Shown here: positions 43,198 to 57,975 of the stretch, in pieces | Layout: every line of letters starts with the position of its first letter | Numbering within the stretch: the stretch's first letter is position 1 | DNA from: Bombus terrestris | Lineage: Eukaryota > Arthropoda > Insecta > Hymenoptera > Apidae | DNA length: 64,000 bases | NCBI RefSeq assembly: GCF_910591885.1 | Contig: NC_063275.1 | Span: 682,001-746,000 of the forward strand | Direction: 5' to 3' | Made by a program: the position numbers and the translations under genes | Notes under the pieces: generated by a model | Databases searched by the model: none | The model's input: only the letters and a program-made list of their open reading frames with translations | Told to the model about the DNA's origin: nothing

Positions 43198-44157
43198 GTT
43201 ATATCCTATTACTATACAACGTTATACGTTATATCGTAATAGTATATAACGTTATACATTATATCCTATTACTATACAACGTTATACGTTATATCGTAAT
43301 AGTATATAACGTTATACGTTATGTCGTAATACTATACAACGTTATACGTTATATCGCAATACTATACAACGTTATACGTTATATCGTAATAGTATATAAC
43401 GTTATACGTTATATCGTAATAGTATATAACGTTATACGTTATATGGTAATACAATATAACGTTATACGTTATATCGTAATACTATACAGCGTTATACGTT
43501 ATATCTTAATAGTATATAACGTTATACGTTATATCGTATTACTATACAACGTTATACGTTATATCGTATTACTATACAACGTTATACGTTATATCGTATT
43601 ACTATACAACGTTGTATGTTATATCGTAAAAGTATATAACGTTATACGTTATATGGTAATACAATATAACGTTATACGTTACATCGTAATACTATACAAC
43701 GTTATACGTTATATCGTAATAGTATATAACGTTATACATTATATCCTATTACTATACAACGTTATACGTTATATCGTATTAGTATATAACGTTATACATT
43801 ATATCCTATTACTATACAACGTTATACGTTATATCGTAATAGTATATAACGTTATACGTTATATCGTAATACTATACAACGTTATACGTTATATCGCAAT
43901 ACTATACAACGTTATACGTTATATCGTAATAGTATATAACGTTATACGTTATATGGTAATACAATATAACGTTATACGTTATATCGTAATACTATACAAC
44001 GTTATACGTTATATCGCAATACTATACAACGTTATACGTTATATCGTAATAGTATATAACGTTATACGTTATATGGTAATACAATATAACGTTATACGTT
44101 ATATCGTAATACTATACAACGTTATTCGTTATATCGTAATAGTATATAACGTTATAC

Positions 44158-44180
44158 GTTATATCCTATTACTATACAAC
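44158..44180 (+). repeat. Truncated 23-bp monomer 10 (CGTT subtype)
   Basis: Exactly 1,013 bp after the previous junction, phase 28 to 21. The preceding B unit has the TATTCGTT variant. Confidence 0.93.
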
Positions 44181-44390
44181 GTTATATCGTAATAGTATAT
44201 AACGTTATACGTTATATCCTATTACTATACAACGTTATACGTTATATCGTAATAGTATATAACGTTATACATTATATCCTATTACTATACAACGTTATAC
44301 GTTATATCGTAATAGTATATAACGTTATACGTTATATCGTAATACTATACAACGTTATACGTTATATCGCAATACTATACAACGTTATAC

Positions 44391-44630
44391 GTTATATCGT
44401 AATAGTATACAACGTTATACGTTATATCGTAATAGTATATAACGTTATACGTTATATCGTAACACTATAGAACGTTATACGTTATATCGTAATAGTATAT
44501 AACGTTATACGTTATATCGTAACACTATAGAACGTTATACGTTATATCGTAATAGTATACAACGTTATACGTTATATCGTAATAGTATATAACGTTATAC
44601 GTTATATCGTAACACTATAGAACGTTATAC
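44391..44630 (+). repeat. TAG-type cluster, eight monomers
   Basis: Follows truncated monomer 10 with the same spacing. It leads into the TATGCAAC/GTTGTAC module. Confidence 0.85.
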
Positions 44631-45170
44631 GTTATATCGTAATAGTATATAACGTTATACGTTATATCGTATTACTATGCAACGTTATACGTTATATCGT
44701 ATTACTATACAACGTTATACGTTATATCGTATTACTATACAACGTTGTACGTTATATCGTAATAGTATATAACGTTATACGTTATATGGTAATACAATAT
44801 AACGTTATACGTTATATCGTAATACTATACAACGTTATACGTTATATCGTAATAGTATATAACGTTATACGTTATATCGTATTACTATACAACGTTATAC
44901 GTTATATCGTATTACTATACAACGTTATACGTTATATCGTATTACTATACAACGTTATACGTTATATCGTATTACTATACAACGTTATACGCTATATCGT
45001 ATTACTATACAACGTTATACGTTATGTCGTATTACTATACAACGTTATACGTTATATCGTAATAGTATATAACGTTATACGTTATATGGTAATACAATAT
45101 AACGTTATACGTTATATCGTAATACTATACAACGTTATACGTTATATCGTAATAGTATATAACGTTATAC

Positions 45171-45193
45171 GTTATATCCTATTACTATACAAC
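45171..45193 (+). repeat. Truncated 23-bp monomer 11 (CGTT subtype)
   Basis: Exactly 1,013 bp after the previous junction, phase 21 to 14. Confidence 0.93.
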
Positions 45194-45973
45194 GTTATAT
45201 CGTAATAGTATATAACGTTATACGTTATATCCTATTACTATACAACGTTATACGTTATATCGTAATAGTATATAACGTTATACATTATATCCTATTACTA
45301 TACAACGTTATACGTTATATCGTAAAAGTATATAACGTTATACGTTATATCGCAATACTATACAACGTTATACGTTATATCGTAATAGTATATAACGTTA
45401 TACGTTATATCGTAATACTATACAACGTTATACGTTATATCGCAATACTATACAAGGTTATACGTTATATCGGAATAGTATATAACGTTATACATTATAT
45501 CCTATTACTATACAACGTTATACGTTATATCGTATTACTATACAACGTTATACGTTATATCGTAATAGTATATAACGTTATACGTTATATGGTAATAGTA
45601 TATAACGTTATACGTTATATGGTAATACAATATAACGTTATACGTTATATCGTAATACTATACAACGTTATACGTTATATCGTAATAGTATATAACGTTA
45701 TACGTTATATGGTAATAGTATATAACGTTATACGTTATATCGTAATAGTATATAACGTTATACGTTATATGGTAATACAATATAACGTTATACGTTATAT
45801 CGTAATACTATACAACGTTATACGTTATATCGCAATACTATACAACGTTATACGTTATATCGTAATAGTATATAACGTTATACGTTATATGGTAATACAA
45901 TATAGCGTTATACGTTATATCGTAATACTATACAACGTTATTCGTTATATCGTAATAGTATATAACGTTATAC

Positions 45974-45996
45974 GTTATATCCTATTACTATACAAC
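45974..45996 (+). repeat. Truncated 23-bp monomer 12 (CGTT subtype)
   Basis: 803 bp after the previous junction (seven monomers fewer than 1,013), phase 14 to 7. Confidence 0.93.
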
Positions 45997-46986
45997 GTTA
46001 TATCGTAATAGTATATAACGTTATACGTTATATCCTATTACTACACAACGTTATACGTTATATCGTAATAGTATATAACGTTATACATTATATCCTATTA
46101 CTATACAACGTTATACGTTATATCGTAATAGTATATAACGTTATACGTTATGTCGTAATACTATACAACGTTATACGTTATATCGCAATACTATACAACG
46201 TTATACGTTATATCGTAATAGTATATAACGTTATACGTTATATCGTAATAGTATATAACGTTATACGTTATATGGTAATACAATATAACGTTATACGTTA
46301 TATCGTAATACTATACAGCGTTATACGTTATATCTTAATAGTATATAACGTTATACGTTATATCGTATTACTATACAACGTTATACGTTATATCGTATTA
46401 CTATACAACGTTATACGTTATATCGTATTACTATACAACGTTGTATGTTATATCGTAAAAGTATATAACGTTATACGTTATATGGTAATACAATATAACG
46501 TTATACGTTACATCGTAATACTATACAACGTTATACGTTATATCGTAATAGTATATAACGTTATACATAATATCCTATTACTATACAACGTTATACGTTA
46601 TATCGTATTAGTATATAACGTTATACATTATATCCTATTACTATACAACGTTATACGTTATATCGTAATAGTATATAACGTTATACGTTATATCGTAATA
46701 CTATACAACGTTATACGTTATATCGCAATACTATACAACGTTATACGTTATATCGTAATAGTATATAACGTTATACGTTATATGGTAATACAATATAACG
46801 TTATACGTTATATCGTAATACTATACAACGTTATACGTTATATCGCAATACTATACAACGTTATACGTTATATCGTAATAGTATATAACGTTATACGTTA
46901 TATGGTAATACAATATAACGTTATACGTTATATCGTAATACTATACAACGTTATTCGTTATATCGTAATAGTATATAACGTTATAC

Positions 46987-47009
46987 GTTATATCCTATTA
47001 CTATACAAC
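46987..47009 (+). repeat. Truncated 23-bp monomer 13 (CGTT subtype)
   Basis: Exactly 1,013 bp after the previous junction, phase 7 to 0. Confidence 0.93.
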
Positions 47010-47219
47010 GTTATATCGTAATAGTATATAACGTTATACGTTATATCCTATTACTATACAACGTTATACGTTATATCGTAATAGTATATAACGTTATACA
47101 TTATATCCTATTACTATACAACGTTATACGTTATATCGTAATAGTATATAACGTTATACGTTATATCGTAATACTATACAACGTTATACGTTATATCGCA
47201 ATACTATACAACGTTATAC

Positions 47220-47429
47220 GTTATATCGTAATAGTATACAACGTTATACGTTATATCGTAATAGTATATAACGTTATACGTTATATCGTAACACTATAGA
47301 ACGTTATACGTTATATCGTAATAGTATATAACGTTATACGTTATATCGTAACACTATAGAACGTTATACGTTATATCGTAATAGTATACAACGTTATACG
47401 TTATATCGTAATAGTATATAACGTTATAC
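47220..47429 (+). repeat. TAG-type cluster, seven monomers (last T missing)
   Basis: Homologue of the 44.4-kb cluster whose final T has been lost in the 90-bp in-register deletion. A GTTATGT plus GTATTAC unit follows instead. Confidence 0.84.
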
Positions 47430-47699
47430 GTTATGTCGTATTACTATACAACGTTATACGTTATATCGTATTACTATACAACGTTGTACGTTATATCGTA
47501 ATAGTATATAACGTTATACGTTATATGGTAATACAATATAACGTTATACGTTATATCGTAATACTATACAACGTTATACGTTATATCGTAATAGTATATA
47601 ACGTTATACGTTATATGGTAATACAATATAACGTTATACGTTATATCGTAATACTATACAACGTTATACGTTATATCGTAATAGTATATAACGTTATAC

Positions 47700-47722
47700 G
47701 TTATATCCTATTACTATACAAC
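47700..47722 (+). repeat. Truncated 23-bp monomer 14 (CGTT subtype)
   Basis: 713 bp after the previous junction (ten monomers fewer than 1,013), phase 0 to 23. The shortfall equals the 90-bp plus 210-bp deletions seen against 44.6-45.2 kb. Confidence 0.93.
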
Positions 47723-49162
47723 GTTATATCGTAATAGTATATAACGTTATACGTTATATCCTATTACTATACAACGTTATACGTTATATCGTAATAGTAT
47801 ATAACGTTATACATTATATCCTATTACTATACAACGTTATACGTTATATCGTAAAAGTATATAACGTTATACGTTATATCGCAATACTATACAACGTTAT
47901 ACGTTATATCGTAAAAGTATATAACGTTATACGTTATATCGCAATACTATACAACGTTATACGTTATATCGTAATACTATACAACGTTATACGTTATATC
48001 GCAATACTATACAACGTTATACGTTATGTCGTATTACTATACAACGTTATACGTTATATCGTAATAGTATATAACGTTATACGTTATATGGTAATACAAT
48101 ATAACGTTATACGTTATATCGTAATACTATACAACGTTATACGTTATATCGCAATACTATACAACGTTATACGTTATATCGTAATAGTATATAACGTTAT
48201 ACGTTATATGGTAATACAATATAACGTTATACGTTATATCGTAATACTATACAACGTTATTCGTTATATCGTAATAGTATATAACGTTATACGTTATATC
48301 CTATTACTATACAACGTTATACGTTATATCGTAATAGTATATAACGTTATACATTATATCCTATTACTATACAACGTTATACGTTATATCGTAATAGTAT
48401 ATAACGTTATACGTTATATCGTAATACTATACAACGTTATACGTTATATCGCAATACTATACAACGTTATACGTTATATCGTAATAGTATATAACGTTAT
48501 ACGTTATATCGTAATAGTATATAACGTTATACGTTATATCGTAACACTATATAACGTTATACGTTATATCGTATTACTATAGAACGTTATACGTTATATC
48601 GTATTACTATACAACGTTATACGTTATATCGTATTACTATACAACGTTATACGCTATATCGTATTACTATACAACGTTATACGTTATGTCGTATTATTAT
48701 ACAACGTTATACGTCATATCGTAATAGTATATAACGTTATACATTATATCCTATTACTATACAACGTTATACGTTATATCGTAATAGTATATAACGTTAT
48801 ACATTATATCCTATTACTATACAACGTTATACGTTATATCGTAATAGTATATAACGTTATACGTTATATCGTAATGCTATACAACGTTATACGTTATATC
48901 GTAACACTATACAACGTTATGCGTTATATCGTAATAGTATATAACGTTATACGTTATATCGTATTACTATACAACGTTATACGTTATATCGTATTACCAT
49001 ACAACGTTATACGTTATATCGTATTACTATACAACGTTATACGTTATATCGTATTACCATACAACGTTATACGCTATATCGTATTACTATACAACGTTAT
49101 ACGTTATGTCGCATTACTATACAACGTTATACGTTATATCGTAATAGTATATAACGTTATAC

Positions 49163-49185
49163 GTTATATCCTATTACTATACAAC
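49163..49185 (+). repeat. Truncated 23-bp monomer 15 (CGTT subtype)
   Basis: 1,463 bp after the previous junction, phase 23 to 16. Preceded by a GTTATGTCGCATTAC unit and A, as at 63.9 kb. Confidence 0.93.
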
Positions 49186-49924
49186 GTTATATCGTAATAG
49201 TATATAACGTTATACGTTATATCCTATTACTATACAACGTTATACGTTATATCGTAATAGTATATAACGTTATACGTTATATGGTAATAGTATATAACGT
49301 TATACGTTATATTGTATTACTATACAACGTTATACGTTATATCGTAATAGTATATAACGTTAGACGTTATATCGTAATAGTATATAACGTTATACGTTAT
49401 ATGGTAATACAATATAGCGTTATACGATATATCGTAATACTATACAACGTTATACGTTATATCGTAATAGTATATAACGTTATACCTTATATCGTAATAC
49501 TATACAAGGTTATACGTTATATCGGAATAGTATATAACGTTATACATTATATCCTATTACTATACAACGTTATACGTTATATCGTAATACTATACAACGT
49601 TATACGTTATATCGCAATACTATACAACGTTATACGTTATATCGTAATAGTATATAACGTTATACGTTATATCCGATTACTATACATCGTTATAGGTTAT
49701 GTCGTATTACTATACAACGTTATACGTTATATCGTAATAGTATATAACGTTATACGTTATATGGTAATACAATATAACGTTATACGTTATATCGTAATAC
49801 TATACAACGTTATACGTTATATCTTAATAGTTTATAACGTTATACGTTATATGGTAATACAATATAACGTTATACGTTATATCGTAATACTATACAACGT
49901 TATACGTTATATCGCAATACTATA
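49186..49924 (+). repeat. Satellite segment resembling 2.1-2.5 and 9.7-10.2 kb
   Basis: A, E, A, A-type ATATGG unit, C, A, A, D, B, A, L, K, E, B, F, A, H pair, A, D, B, G. The G unit near 49,830 reads TTTATAAC, a change shared only with 53,070, where the same string (49,455-49,845) recurs at +3,240 bp (108 monomers). Confidence 0.74.
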
Positions 49925-52665
49925 CAACGTTATACGTTATATCGTAATAGTATATAACGTTATACGTTATATGGTAATACAATATAACGTTATACCTTAT
50001 ATTGTAATACTATACAACGTTATACGTTATATCGTAATAGTATATAACGTTACACATTATATCCTATTACTATACAACGTTATACGTTATATCGTAATAG
50101 TATATAACGTTATACGTTATATCGTAATACTATACAACGTTATACGTTATATCGCAATACTATACAACGTTATACGTTATATCGTAATAGTATATAACTT
50201 TATACGTTATATGGTAATACAATGTAACGTTATACATTATATCCTATTACTATACAACGTTATACGTTATATCGTAATAGTATATAACGTTATACGTTAT
50301 ATCGTAATACTATACAACGTTATACGTTATATCGCAATACTATACAACGTTATACGTTATATCGTAATAGTATATAACGTTATACGTTATATCGTAATAG
50401 TATATAACGTTATACGTTATATCGTAACACTATATAACGTTATACGTTATATCGTATTACTATACAACGTTATACGTTATATCGTATTACTATACAACGT
50501 TATACGTCATATCGTATTACTATACAACGTTATACGCTATATCGTATTACTATACAACGTTATACGTTATGTCGTATTATTATACAACGTTATACGTCAT
50601 ATCGTAATAGTATATAACGTTATACATTATATCCTATTACTATACAACGTTATACGTTATATCGTAATAGTATATAACGTTATACATTATATCCTATTAC
50701 TATACAACGTTATACGTTATATCGTAATAGTATATAACGTTATACGTTATATCGTAATACTATACAACGTTATACGTTATATCGTAACACTATACAACGT
50801 TATACGTTATATCGTAATAGTATATAACGTTATACGTTATATCGTATTACTATACAACGTTATACGTTATATCGTATTACTATACAACGTTATACGTTAT
50901 ATCGTATTACTATACAACGTTATACGTTATATCGTATTACTATACAACGTTATACGCTATATCGTATTACTATACAACGTTATACGTTATGTCGCATTAC
51001 TATACAACGTTATACGTTATATGGTAATACAATATAACGTTATACGTTATATCGTAATACTATACAACGTTATACGTTATATCGCAATACTATACAACGT
51101 TATACGTTATATCGCAATACTATACAACGTTATACGTTATATCGTAATAGTATATAACGTTATACGTTATATCGTAATACTATACAACGTTATACGTTAT
51201 ATCGTAACACTATACAACGTTATACGTTATATCGCAATACTATACAACGTTATACGTTATATCGTAATAGTATATAACGTTATACGTTATATGGTAATAC
51301 AATATAACGTTATACGTTATATCGTAATACTATACAACGTTATACGTTATATCGTAATAGTATATAACGTTATACATTATATCCTATTACTATACAACGT
51401 TATACGTTATATCGTAATACTATACAACGTTATACGTTATATTGCAATACTATACAACGTTATACGTTATATCGTAATAGTATATAACGTTATACGTTAT
51501 ATCCGATTACTATACAACGTTATACATTATATCGTAATACTATACAACATTATACGCTATATCGTATTACTATACAACGTTATACGTTATGTCGTATTAC
51601 TATACAACGTTATACGTTATATCGTAATAGTATATAACGTTATACGTTATATGGTAATACAATATAACGTTATACGTTATATCGTAATACTATACAACGT
51701 TATACGTTATATCTTAATAGTATATAACGTTATACGTTATATCGTATTACTGTACAACGTTATACGTTATATCGCATTACTATACAACGTTATACGTTAT
51801 ATCGTATTACTATACAACGTTATACGTTATATCGTAATAGTATATAACGTTAGACGTTATATGGTAATACAATATAACGTTATACGTTATATGGTAATAC
51901 AATATAACGTTATACGTTATATCGTAATACTATACAACGTTATACGTTATATCGTAATAGTATATAACGTTATACATTATATCCTATTACTATACAACGT
52001 TATACGTTATATCGTAATAGTATATAACGTTATACATTATATCCTATTACTATACAACGTTATACGTTATATCGTAATAGTATATAACGTTATACGTTAT
52101 ATCGTAATACTATACAACGTTATACGTTATATCGTAATAGTATATAACGTTATACATTATATCCTATTACTATACAACGTTATACGTTATATCGTAATAG
52201 TATATAACGTTATACCTTATATCGTAATACTATACAACGTTATACGTTATATCGTATTACTATACAACGTTATACATTATATCCTATTACTATACAACGT
52301 TATACGTTATATCGTAATAGTATATAACGTTATACATTATATCCTATTACTATACAACGTTATACGTTATATCGTAATAGTATATAACGTAATACATTAT
52401 ATCCCATTACTATACAACGTTATACGTTATATCGTAATAGTATATAACGTTATACGTTATATGGTAATACAATATAACGTTATACCTTATATTGTAATAC
52501 TATACAACGTTATACGTTATATCGTAATAGTATATAACGTTACACATTATATCCTATTACTATACAACGTTATACGTTATATCGTAATAGTATATAACGT
52601 TATACGTTATATCGTAATACTATACAACGTTATACGTTATATCGCAATACTATACAACGTTATAC
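49925..52665 (+). repeat. 4,020-bp-offset HOR, first copy
   Basis: Colinear with 53,945-56,685 at an offset of 134 monomers. Shared private anchors include TTACACATTAT (50,050/54,070), ATAACTTTAT with ATGTAAC (near 50.20/54.22 kb), GTCATAT before a C unit (50,505/54,525) and ATCCCATTAC (52,401/56,421). Few differences were seen: TGTACAAC near 51,752, class F-like GCATTAC near 51,775 and ATTGCAATAC near 51,441 are private here. Confidence 0.82.
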
Positions 52666-53944
52666 GTTATATCGCAATACTATACAACGTTATACGTTAT
52701 ATCGTAATAGTATATAACGTTATACCTTATATCGTAATACTATACAAGGTTATACGTTATATCGGAATAGTATATAACGTTATACATTATATCCTATTAC
52801 TATACAACGTTATACGTTATATCGTAATACTATACAACGTTATACGTTATATCGCAATACTATACAACGTTATACGTTATATCGTAATAGTATATAACGT
52901 TATACGTTATATCCGATTACTATACATCGTTATAGGTTATGTCGTATTACTATACAACGTTATACGTTATATCGTAATAGTATATAACGTTATACGTTAT
53001 ATGGTAATACAATATAACGTTATACGTTATATCGTAATACTATACAACGTTATACGTTATATCTTAATAGTTTATAACGTTATACGTTATATCGTATTAC
53101 TATACAACGTTATACGTTATATCGTATTACTATACAACGTTATACGTTATATCGTATTACTATACAACGTTATACGTTATATCGTAATAGTATATAACGT
53201 TATACGTTATATGGTAATACAATATAACGTTATACGTTATATGGTAATACAATATAACGTTATACGTTATATCGTAATACTATACAACGTTATACGTTAT
53301 ATCGTAATAGTATATAACGTTATACATTATATCCTATTACTATACAACGTTATACGTTATATCGTAATAGTATATAACGTTATACATTATATCCTATTAC
53401 TATACAACGTTATACGTTATATCGTAATAGTATATAACGTTATACGTTATATCGTAATACTATACAACGTTATACGTTATATCGCAGTACTATACAACGT
53501 TATACGTTCTATGGTAATAGTATATAACGTTATACGTTATATGGTAATACAATATAACGTTATACGTTATATCGTAATACTATACAACGTTATACGTTAT
53601 ATCGTAATAGTATATAACGTTATACATTATATCCTATTACTATACAACGTTATACGTTATATCGTAATAGTATATAACGTTATACATTATATCCTATTAC
53701 TATACAACGTTATACGTTATATCGTAAAAGTATATAACGTTATACGTTATATCGCAATACTATACAACGTTATACGTTATATCGTAATAGTATATAACGT
53801 TATACGTTATATCGTAATACTATACAACGTTATACGTTATATCGCAATACTATACAACTTTATACGTTATATCGTAATAGTATATAACGTTATACGTTAT
53901 ATCGTAATAGTATATAACGTAATACATTATATCCTATTACTATA
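52666..53944 (+). repeat. Spacer between the two 4,020-bp copies
   Basis: This contains the 3,240-bp-offset copy of the L, K, E, B, F, A, H, A, D, B, G string (52,695-53,085), then G, C, C, C, A, D, D, B and the ten-unit TTCTATGG string (TTCTATGG at 53,508), then GTAAAAG, F, A, B, F with CAACTTTAT. It is composed entirely of modules found elsewhere in the window. Confidence 0.74.
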
Positions 53945-56685
53945 CAACGTTATACGTTATATCGTAATAGTATATAACGTTATACGTTATATGGTAATAC
54001 AATATAACGTTATACCTTATATTGTAATACTATACAACGTTATACGTTATATCGTAATAGTATATAACGTTACACATTATATCCTATTACTATACAACGT
54101 TATACGTTATATCGTAATAGTATATAACGTTATACGTTATATCGTAATACTATACAACGTTATACGTTATATCGCAATACTATACAACGTTATACGTTAT
54201 ATCGTAATAGTATATAACTTTATACGTTATATGGTAATACAATGTAACGTTATACATTATATCCTATTACTATACAACGTTATACGTTATATCGTAATAG
54301 TATATAACGTTATACGTTATATCGTAATACTATACAACGTTATACGTTATATCGCAATACTATACAACGTTATACGTTATATCGTAATAGTATATAACGT
54401 TATACGTTATATCGTAATAGTATATAACGTTATACGTTATATCGTAACACTATATAACGTTATACGTTATATCGTATTACTATACAACGTTATACGTTAT
54501 ATCGTATTACTATACAACGTTATACGTCATATCGTATTACTATACAACGTTATACGCTATATCGTATTACTATACAACGTTATACGTTATGTCGTATTAT
54601 TATACAACGTTATACGTCATATCGTAATAGTATATAACGTTATACATTATATCCTATTACTATACAACGTTATACGTTATATCGTAATAGTATATAACGT
54701 TATACATTATATCCTATTACTATACAACGTTATACGTTATATCGTAATAGTATATAACGTTATACGTTATATCGTAATACTATACAACGTTATACGTTAT
54801 ATCGTAACACTATACAACGTTATACGTTATATCGTAATAGTATATAACGTTATACGTTATATCGTATTACTATACAACGTTATACGTTATATCGTATTAC
54901 TATACAACGTTATACGTTATATCGTATTACTATACAACGTTATACGTTATATCGTATTACTATACAACGTTATACGCTATATCGTATTACTATACAACGT
55001 TATACGTTATGTCGCATTACTATACAACGTTATACGTTATATGGTAATACAATATAACGTTATACGTTATATCGTAATACTATACAACGTTATACGTTAT
55101 ATCGCAATACTATACAACGTTATACGTTATATCGCAATACTATACAACGTTATACGTTATATCGTAATAGTATATAACGTTATACGTTATATCGTAATGC
55201 TATACAACGTTATACGTTATATCGTAACACTATACAACGTTATACGTTATATCGCAATACTATACAACGTTATACGTTATATCGTAATAGTATATAACGT
55301 TATACGTTATATGGTAATACAATATAACGTTATACGTTATATCGTAATACTATACAACGTTATACGTTATATCGTAATAGTATATAACGTTATACATTAT
55401 ATCCTATTACTATACAACGTTATACGTTATATCGTAATACTATACAACGTTATACGTTATATCGCAATACTATACAACGTTATACGTTATATCGTAATAG
55501 TATATAACGTTATACGTTATATCCGATTACTATACAACGTTATACATTATATCGTAATACTATACAACATTATACGCTATATCGTATTACTATACAACGT
55601 TATACGTTATGTCGTATTACTATACAACGTTATACGTTATATCGTAATAGTATATAACGTTATACGTTATATGGTAATACAATATAACGTTATACGTTAT
55701 ATCGTAATACTATACAACGTTATACGTTATATCTTAATAGTATATAACGTTATACGTTATATCGTATTACTATACAACGTTATACGTTATATCGTATTAC
55801 TATACAACGTTATACGTTATATCGTATTACTATACAACGTTATACGTTATATCGTAATAGTATATAACGTTAGACGTTATATGGTAATACAATATAACGT
55901 TATACGTTATATGGTAATACAATATAACGTTATACGTTATATCGTAATACTATACAACGTTATACGTTATATCGTAATAGTATATAACGTTATACATTAT
56001 ATCCTATTACTATACAACGTTATACGTTATATCGTAATAGTATATAACGTTATACATTATATCCTATTACTATACAACGTTATACGTTATATCGTAATAG
56101 TATATAACGTTATACGTTATATCGTAATACTATACAACGTTATACGTTATATCGTAATAGTATATAACGTTATACATTATATCCTATTACTATACAACGT
56201 TATACGTTATATCGTAATAGTATATAACGTTATACCTTATATCGTAATACTATACAACGTTATACGTTATATCGTATTACTATACAACGTTATACATTAT
56301 ATCCTATTACTATACAACGTTATACGTTATATCGTAATAGTATATAACGTTATACATTATATCCTATTACTATACAACGTTATACGTTATATCGTAATAG
56401 TATATAACGTAATACATTATATCCCATTACTATACAACGTTATACGTTATATCGTAATAGTATATAACGTTATACGTTATATGGTAATACAATATAACGT
56501 TATACCTTATATTGTAATACTATACAACGTTATACGTTATATCGTAATAGTATATAACGTTACACATTATATCCTATTACTATACAACGTTATACGTTAT
56601 ATCGTAATAGTATATAACGTTATACGTTATATCGTAATACTATACAACGTTATACGTTATATCGCAATACTATACAACGTTATAC
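53945..56685 (+). repeat. 4,020-bp-offset HOR, second copy
   Basis: Second copy of 49,925-52,665. A private GTAATGC lies near 55,196. Its last 1.3 kb is itself duplicated downstream at +1,410 bp. Confidence 0.82.
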
Positions 56686-57975
56686 GTTATATCGTAATAG
56701 TATATAACGTTATACGTTATATGGTAATACAATATAACGTTATACGTTATATCGTAATACTATACAACGTTATACGTTATATCGTAATAGTATATAACGT
56801 TATACATTATATCCTATTACTATACAACGTTATACGTTATATCGTAATACTATACAACGTTATACGTTATATCGCAATACTATACAACGTTATACGTTAT
56901 ATCGTAATAGTATATAACGTTATACGTTATATCCGATTACTATACAACGTTATACATTATATCGTAATACTATACAACATTATACGCTATATCGTATTAC
57001 TATACAACGTTATACGTTATGTCGTATTACTATACAACGTTATACGTTATATCGTAATAGTATATAACGTTATACGTTATATGGTAATACAATATAACGT
57101 TATACGTTATATCGTAATACTGTACAACGTTATACGTTATATCTTAATAGTATATAACGTTATACGTTATATCGTATTACTATACAACGTTATACGTTAT
57201 ATCGTATTACTATACAACGTTATACGTTATATCGTATTACTATACAACGTTATACGTTATATCGTAATAGTATATAACGTTAGACGTTATATGGTAATAC
57301 AATATAACGTTATACGTTATATGGTAATACAATATAACGTTATACGTTATATCGTAATACTATACAACGTTATACGTTAAATCGTAATAGTATATAACGT
57401 TATACATTATATCCTATTACTATACAACGTTATACGTTATATCGTAATAGTATATAACGTTATACATTATATCCTATTACTATACAACGTTATACGTTAT
57501 ATCGTAATAGTATATAACGTTATACGTTATATCGTAATACTATACAACGTTATACGTTATATCGTAATAGTATATAACGTTATACATTATATCCTATTAC
57601 TATACAACGTTATACGTTATATCGTAATAGTATATAACGTTATACCTTATATCGTAATACTATACAACGTTATACGTTATATCGTATTACTATACAACGT
57701 TATACATTATATCCTATTACTATACAACGTTATACGTTATATCGTAATAGTATATAACGTTATACATTATATCCTATTACTATACAACGTTATACGTTAT
57801 ATCGTAATAGTATATAACGTAATACATTATATCCTATTACTATACAACGTTATACGTTATATCGTAATAGTATATAACGTTATACGTTATATGGTAATAC
57901 AATATAACGTTATACCTTATATTGTAATACTATACAACGTTATACGTTATATCGTAATAGTATATAACGTTATAC
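56686..57975 (+). repeat. 1,410-bp HOR, second copy (first copy about 55,276-56,565)
   Basis: Offset of 47 monomers. Anchors are the H-like unit followed by ACATTATAC and GCTATAT (55,521-55,580/56,931-56,990), the E unit preceded by GTAATACATT (56,401/57,811) and the D-L pair (56,481/57,891). Private changes in this copy are TGTACAAC near 57,122 and the stop-creating GTTAAAT at 57,376-57,382. Confidence 0.8.

Larger units (their letters stand above)
41970..45455 (+). repeat. 3.49-kb HOR block, copy of 57,851-61,336
   Basis: Colinear with the block 15,881 bp downstream, including three truncated junctions (43,168/59,049, 44,181/60,062 and 45,194/61,075), the orientation-variable unit (42,395/58,276) and the TAG-type cluster (44,391/60,272). 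The right edge is near 45,455, where this copy goes to AAGG plus class K and the other to AACTTT. Confidence 0.82.
45456..47434 (+). repeat. 2.0-kb HOR block, copy of 42,627-44,605
   Basis: Colinear at an offset of 2,829 bp (92 monomers plus three 23-bp units), including junctions 45,997 and 47,010 matching 43,168 and 44,181. The copy is less perfect near the first junction: the 43.19-kb GTATAAC change is absent here, and TACACAAC (near 46,045) and CATAATAT (near 46,566) are private. Confidence 0.8.
47435..49185 (+). repeat. Deleted derivative of 44.6-45.2 kb, then copy of 61.5-62.5 kb
   Basis: From 47,435 to 47,723 the string follows 44.69-45.19 kb but lacks 90 bp and then a further 210 bp, exactly three and seven monomers. 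From about 48.0 kb the string follows 61.5-62.5 kb at an offset of 13,382 bp. The segment carries private changes: GTAATGC (near 48,874), a second TATGCG and two GTATTACC units (near 49.0 kb). Confidence 0.72.

Noticed and set aside
49281..57380. 2,699-codon plus-strand open frame, and similar long frames at 33,040-40,374, 27,407-32,476, 13,651-17,154 and elsewhere, encoding a hydrophobic ten-residue repeat (YNVIRYIVIV-like).
   Set aside because: A 30-bp period is ten codons, so one stop-free frame stays open for as long as the register holds. Starts fall only at D monomers (ATATGG) and ends at 7-bp deletions, GTATAAC linkers, TAA or TAG point changes. Class differences change amino acids freely (V/L, I/L, Q, H, P), there is no promoter, ribosome or splice context, and the same frames recur wherever the HOR is copied. 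No known domain is recognisable.
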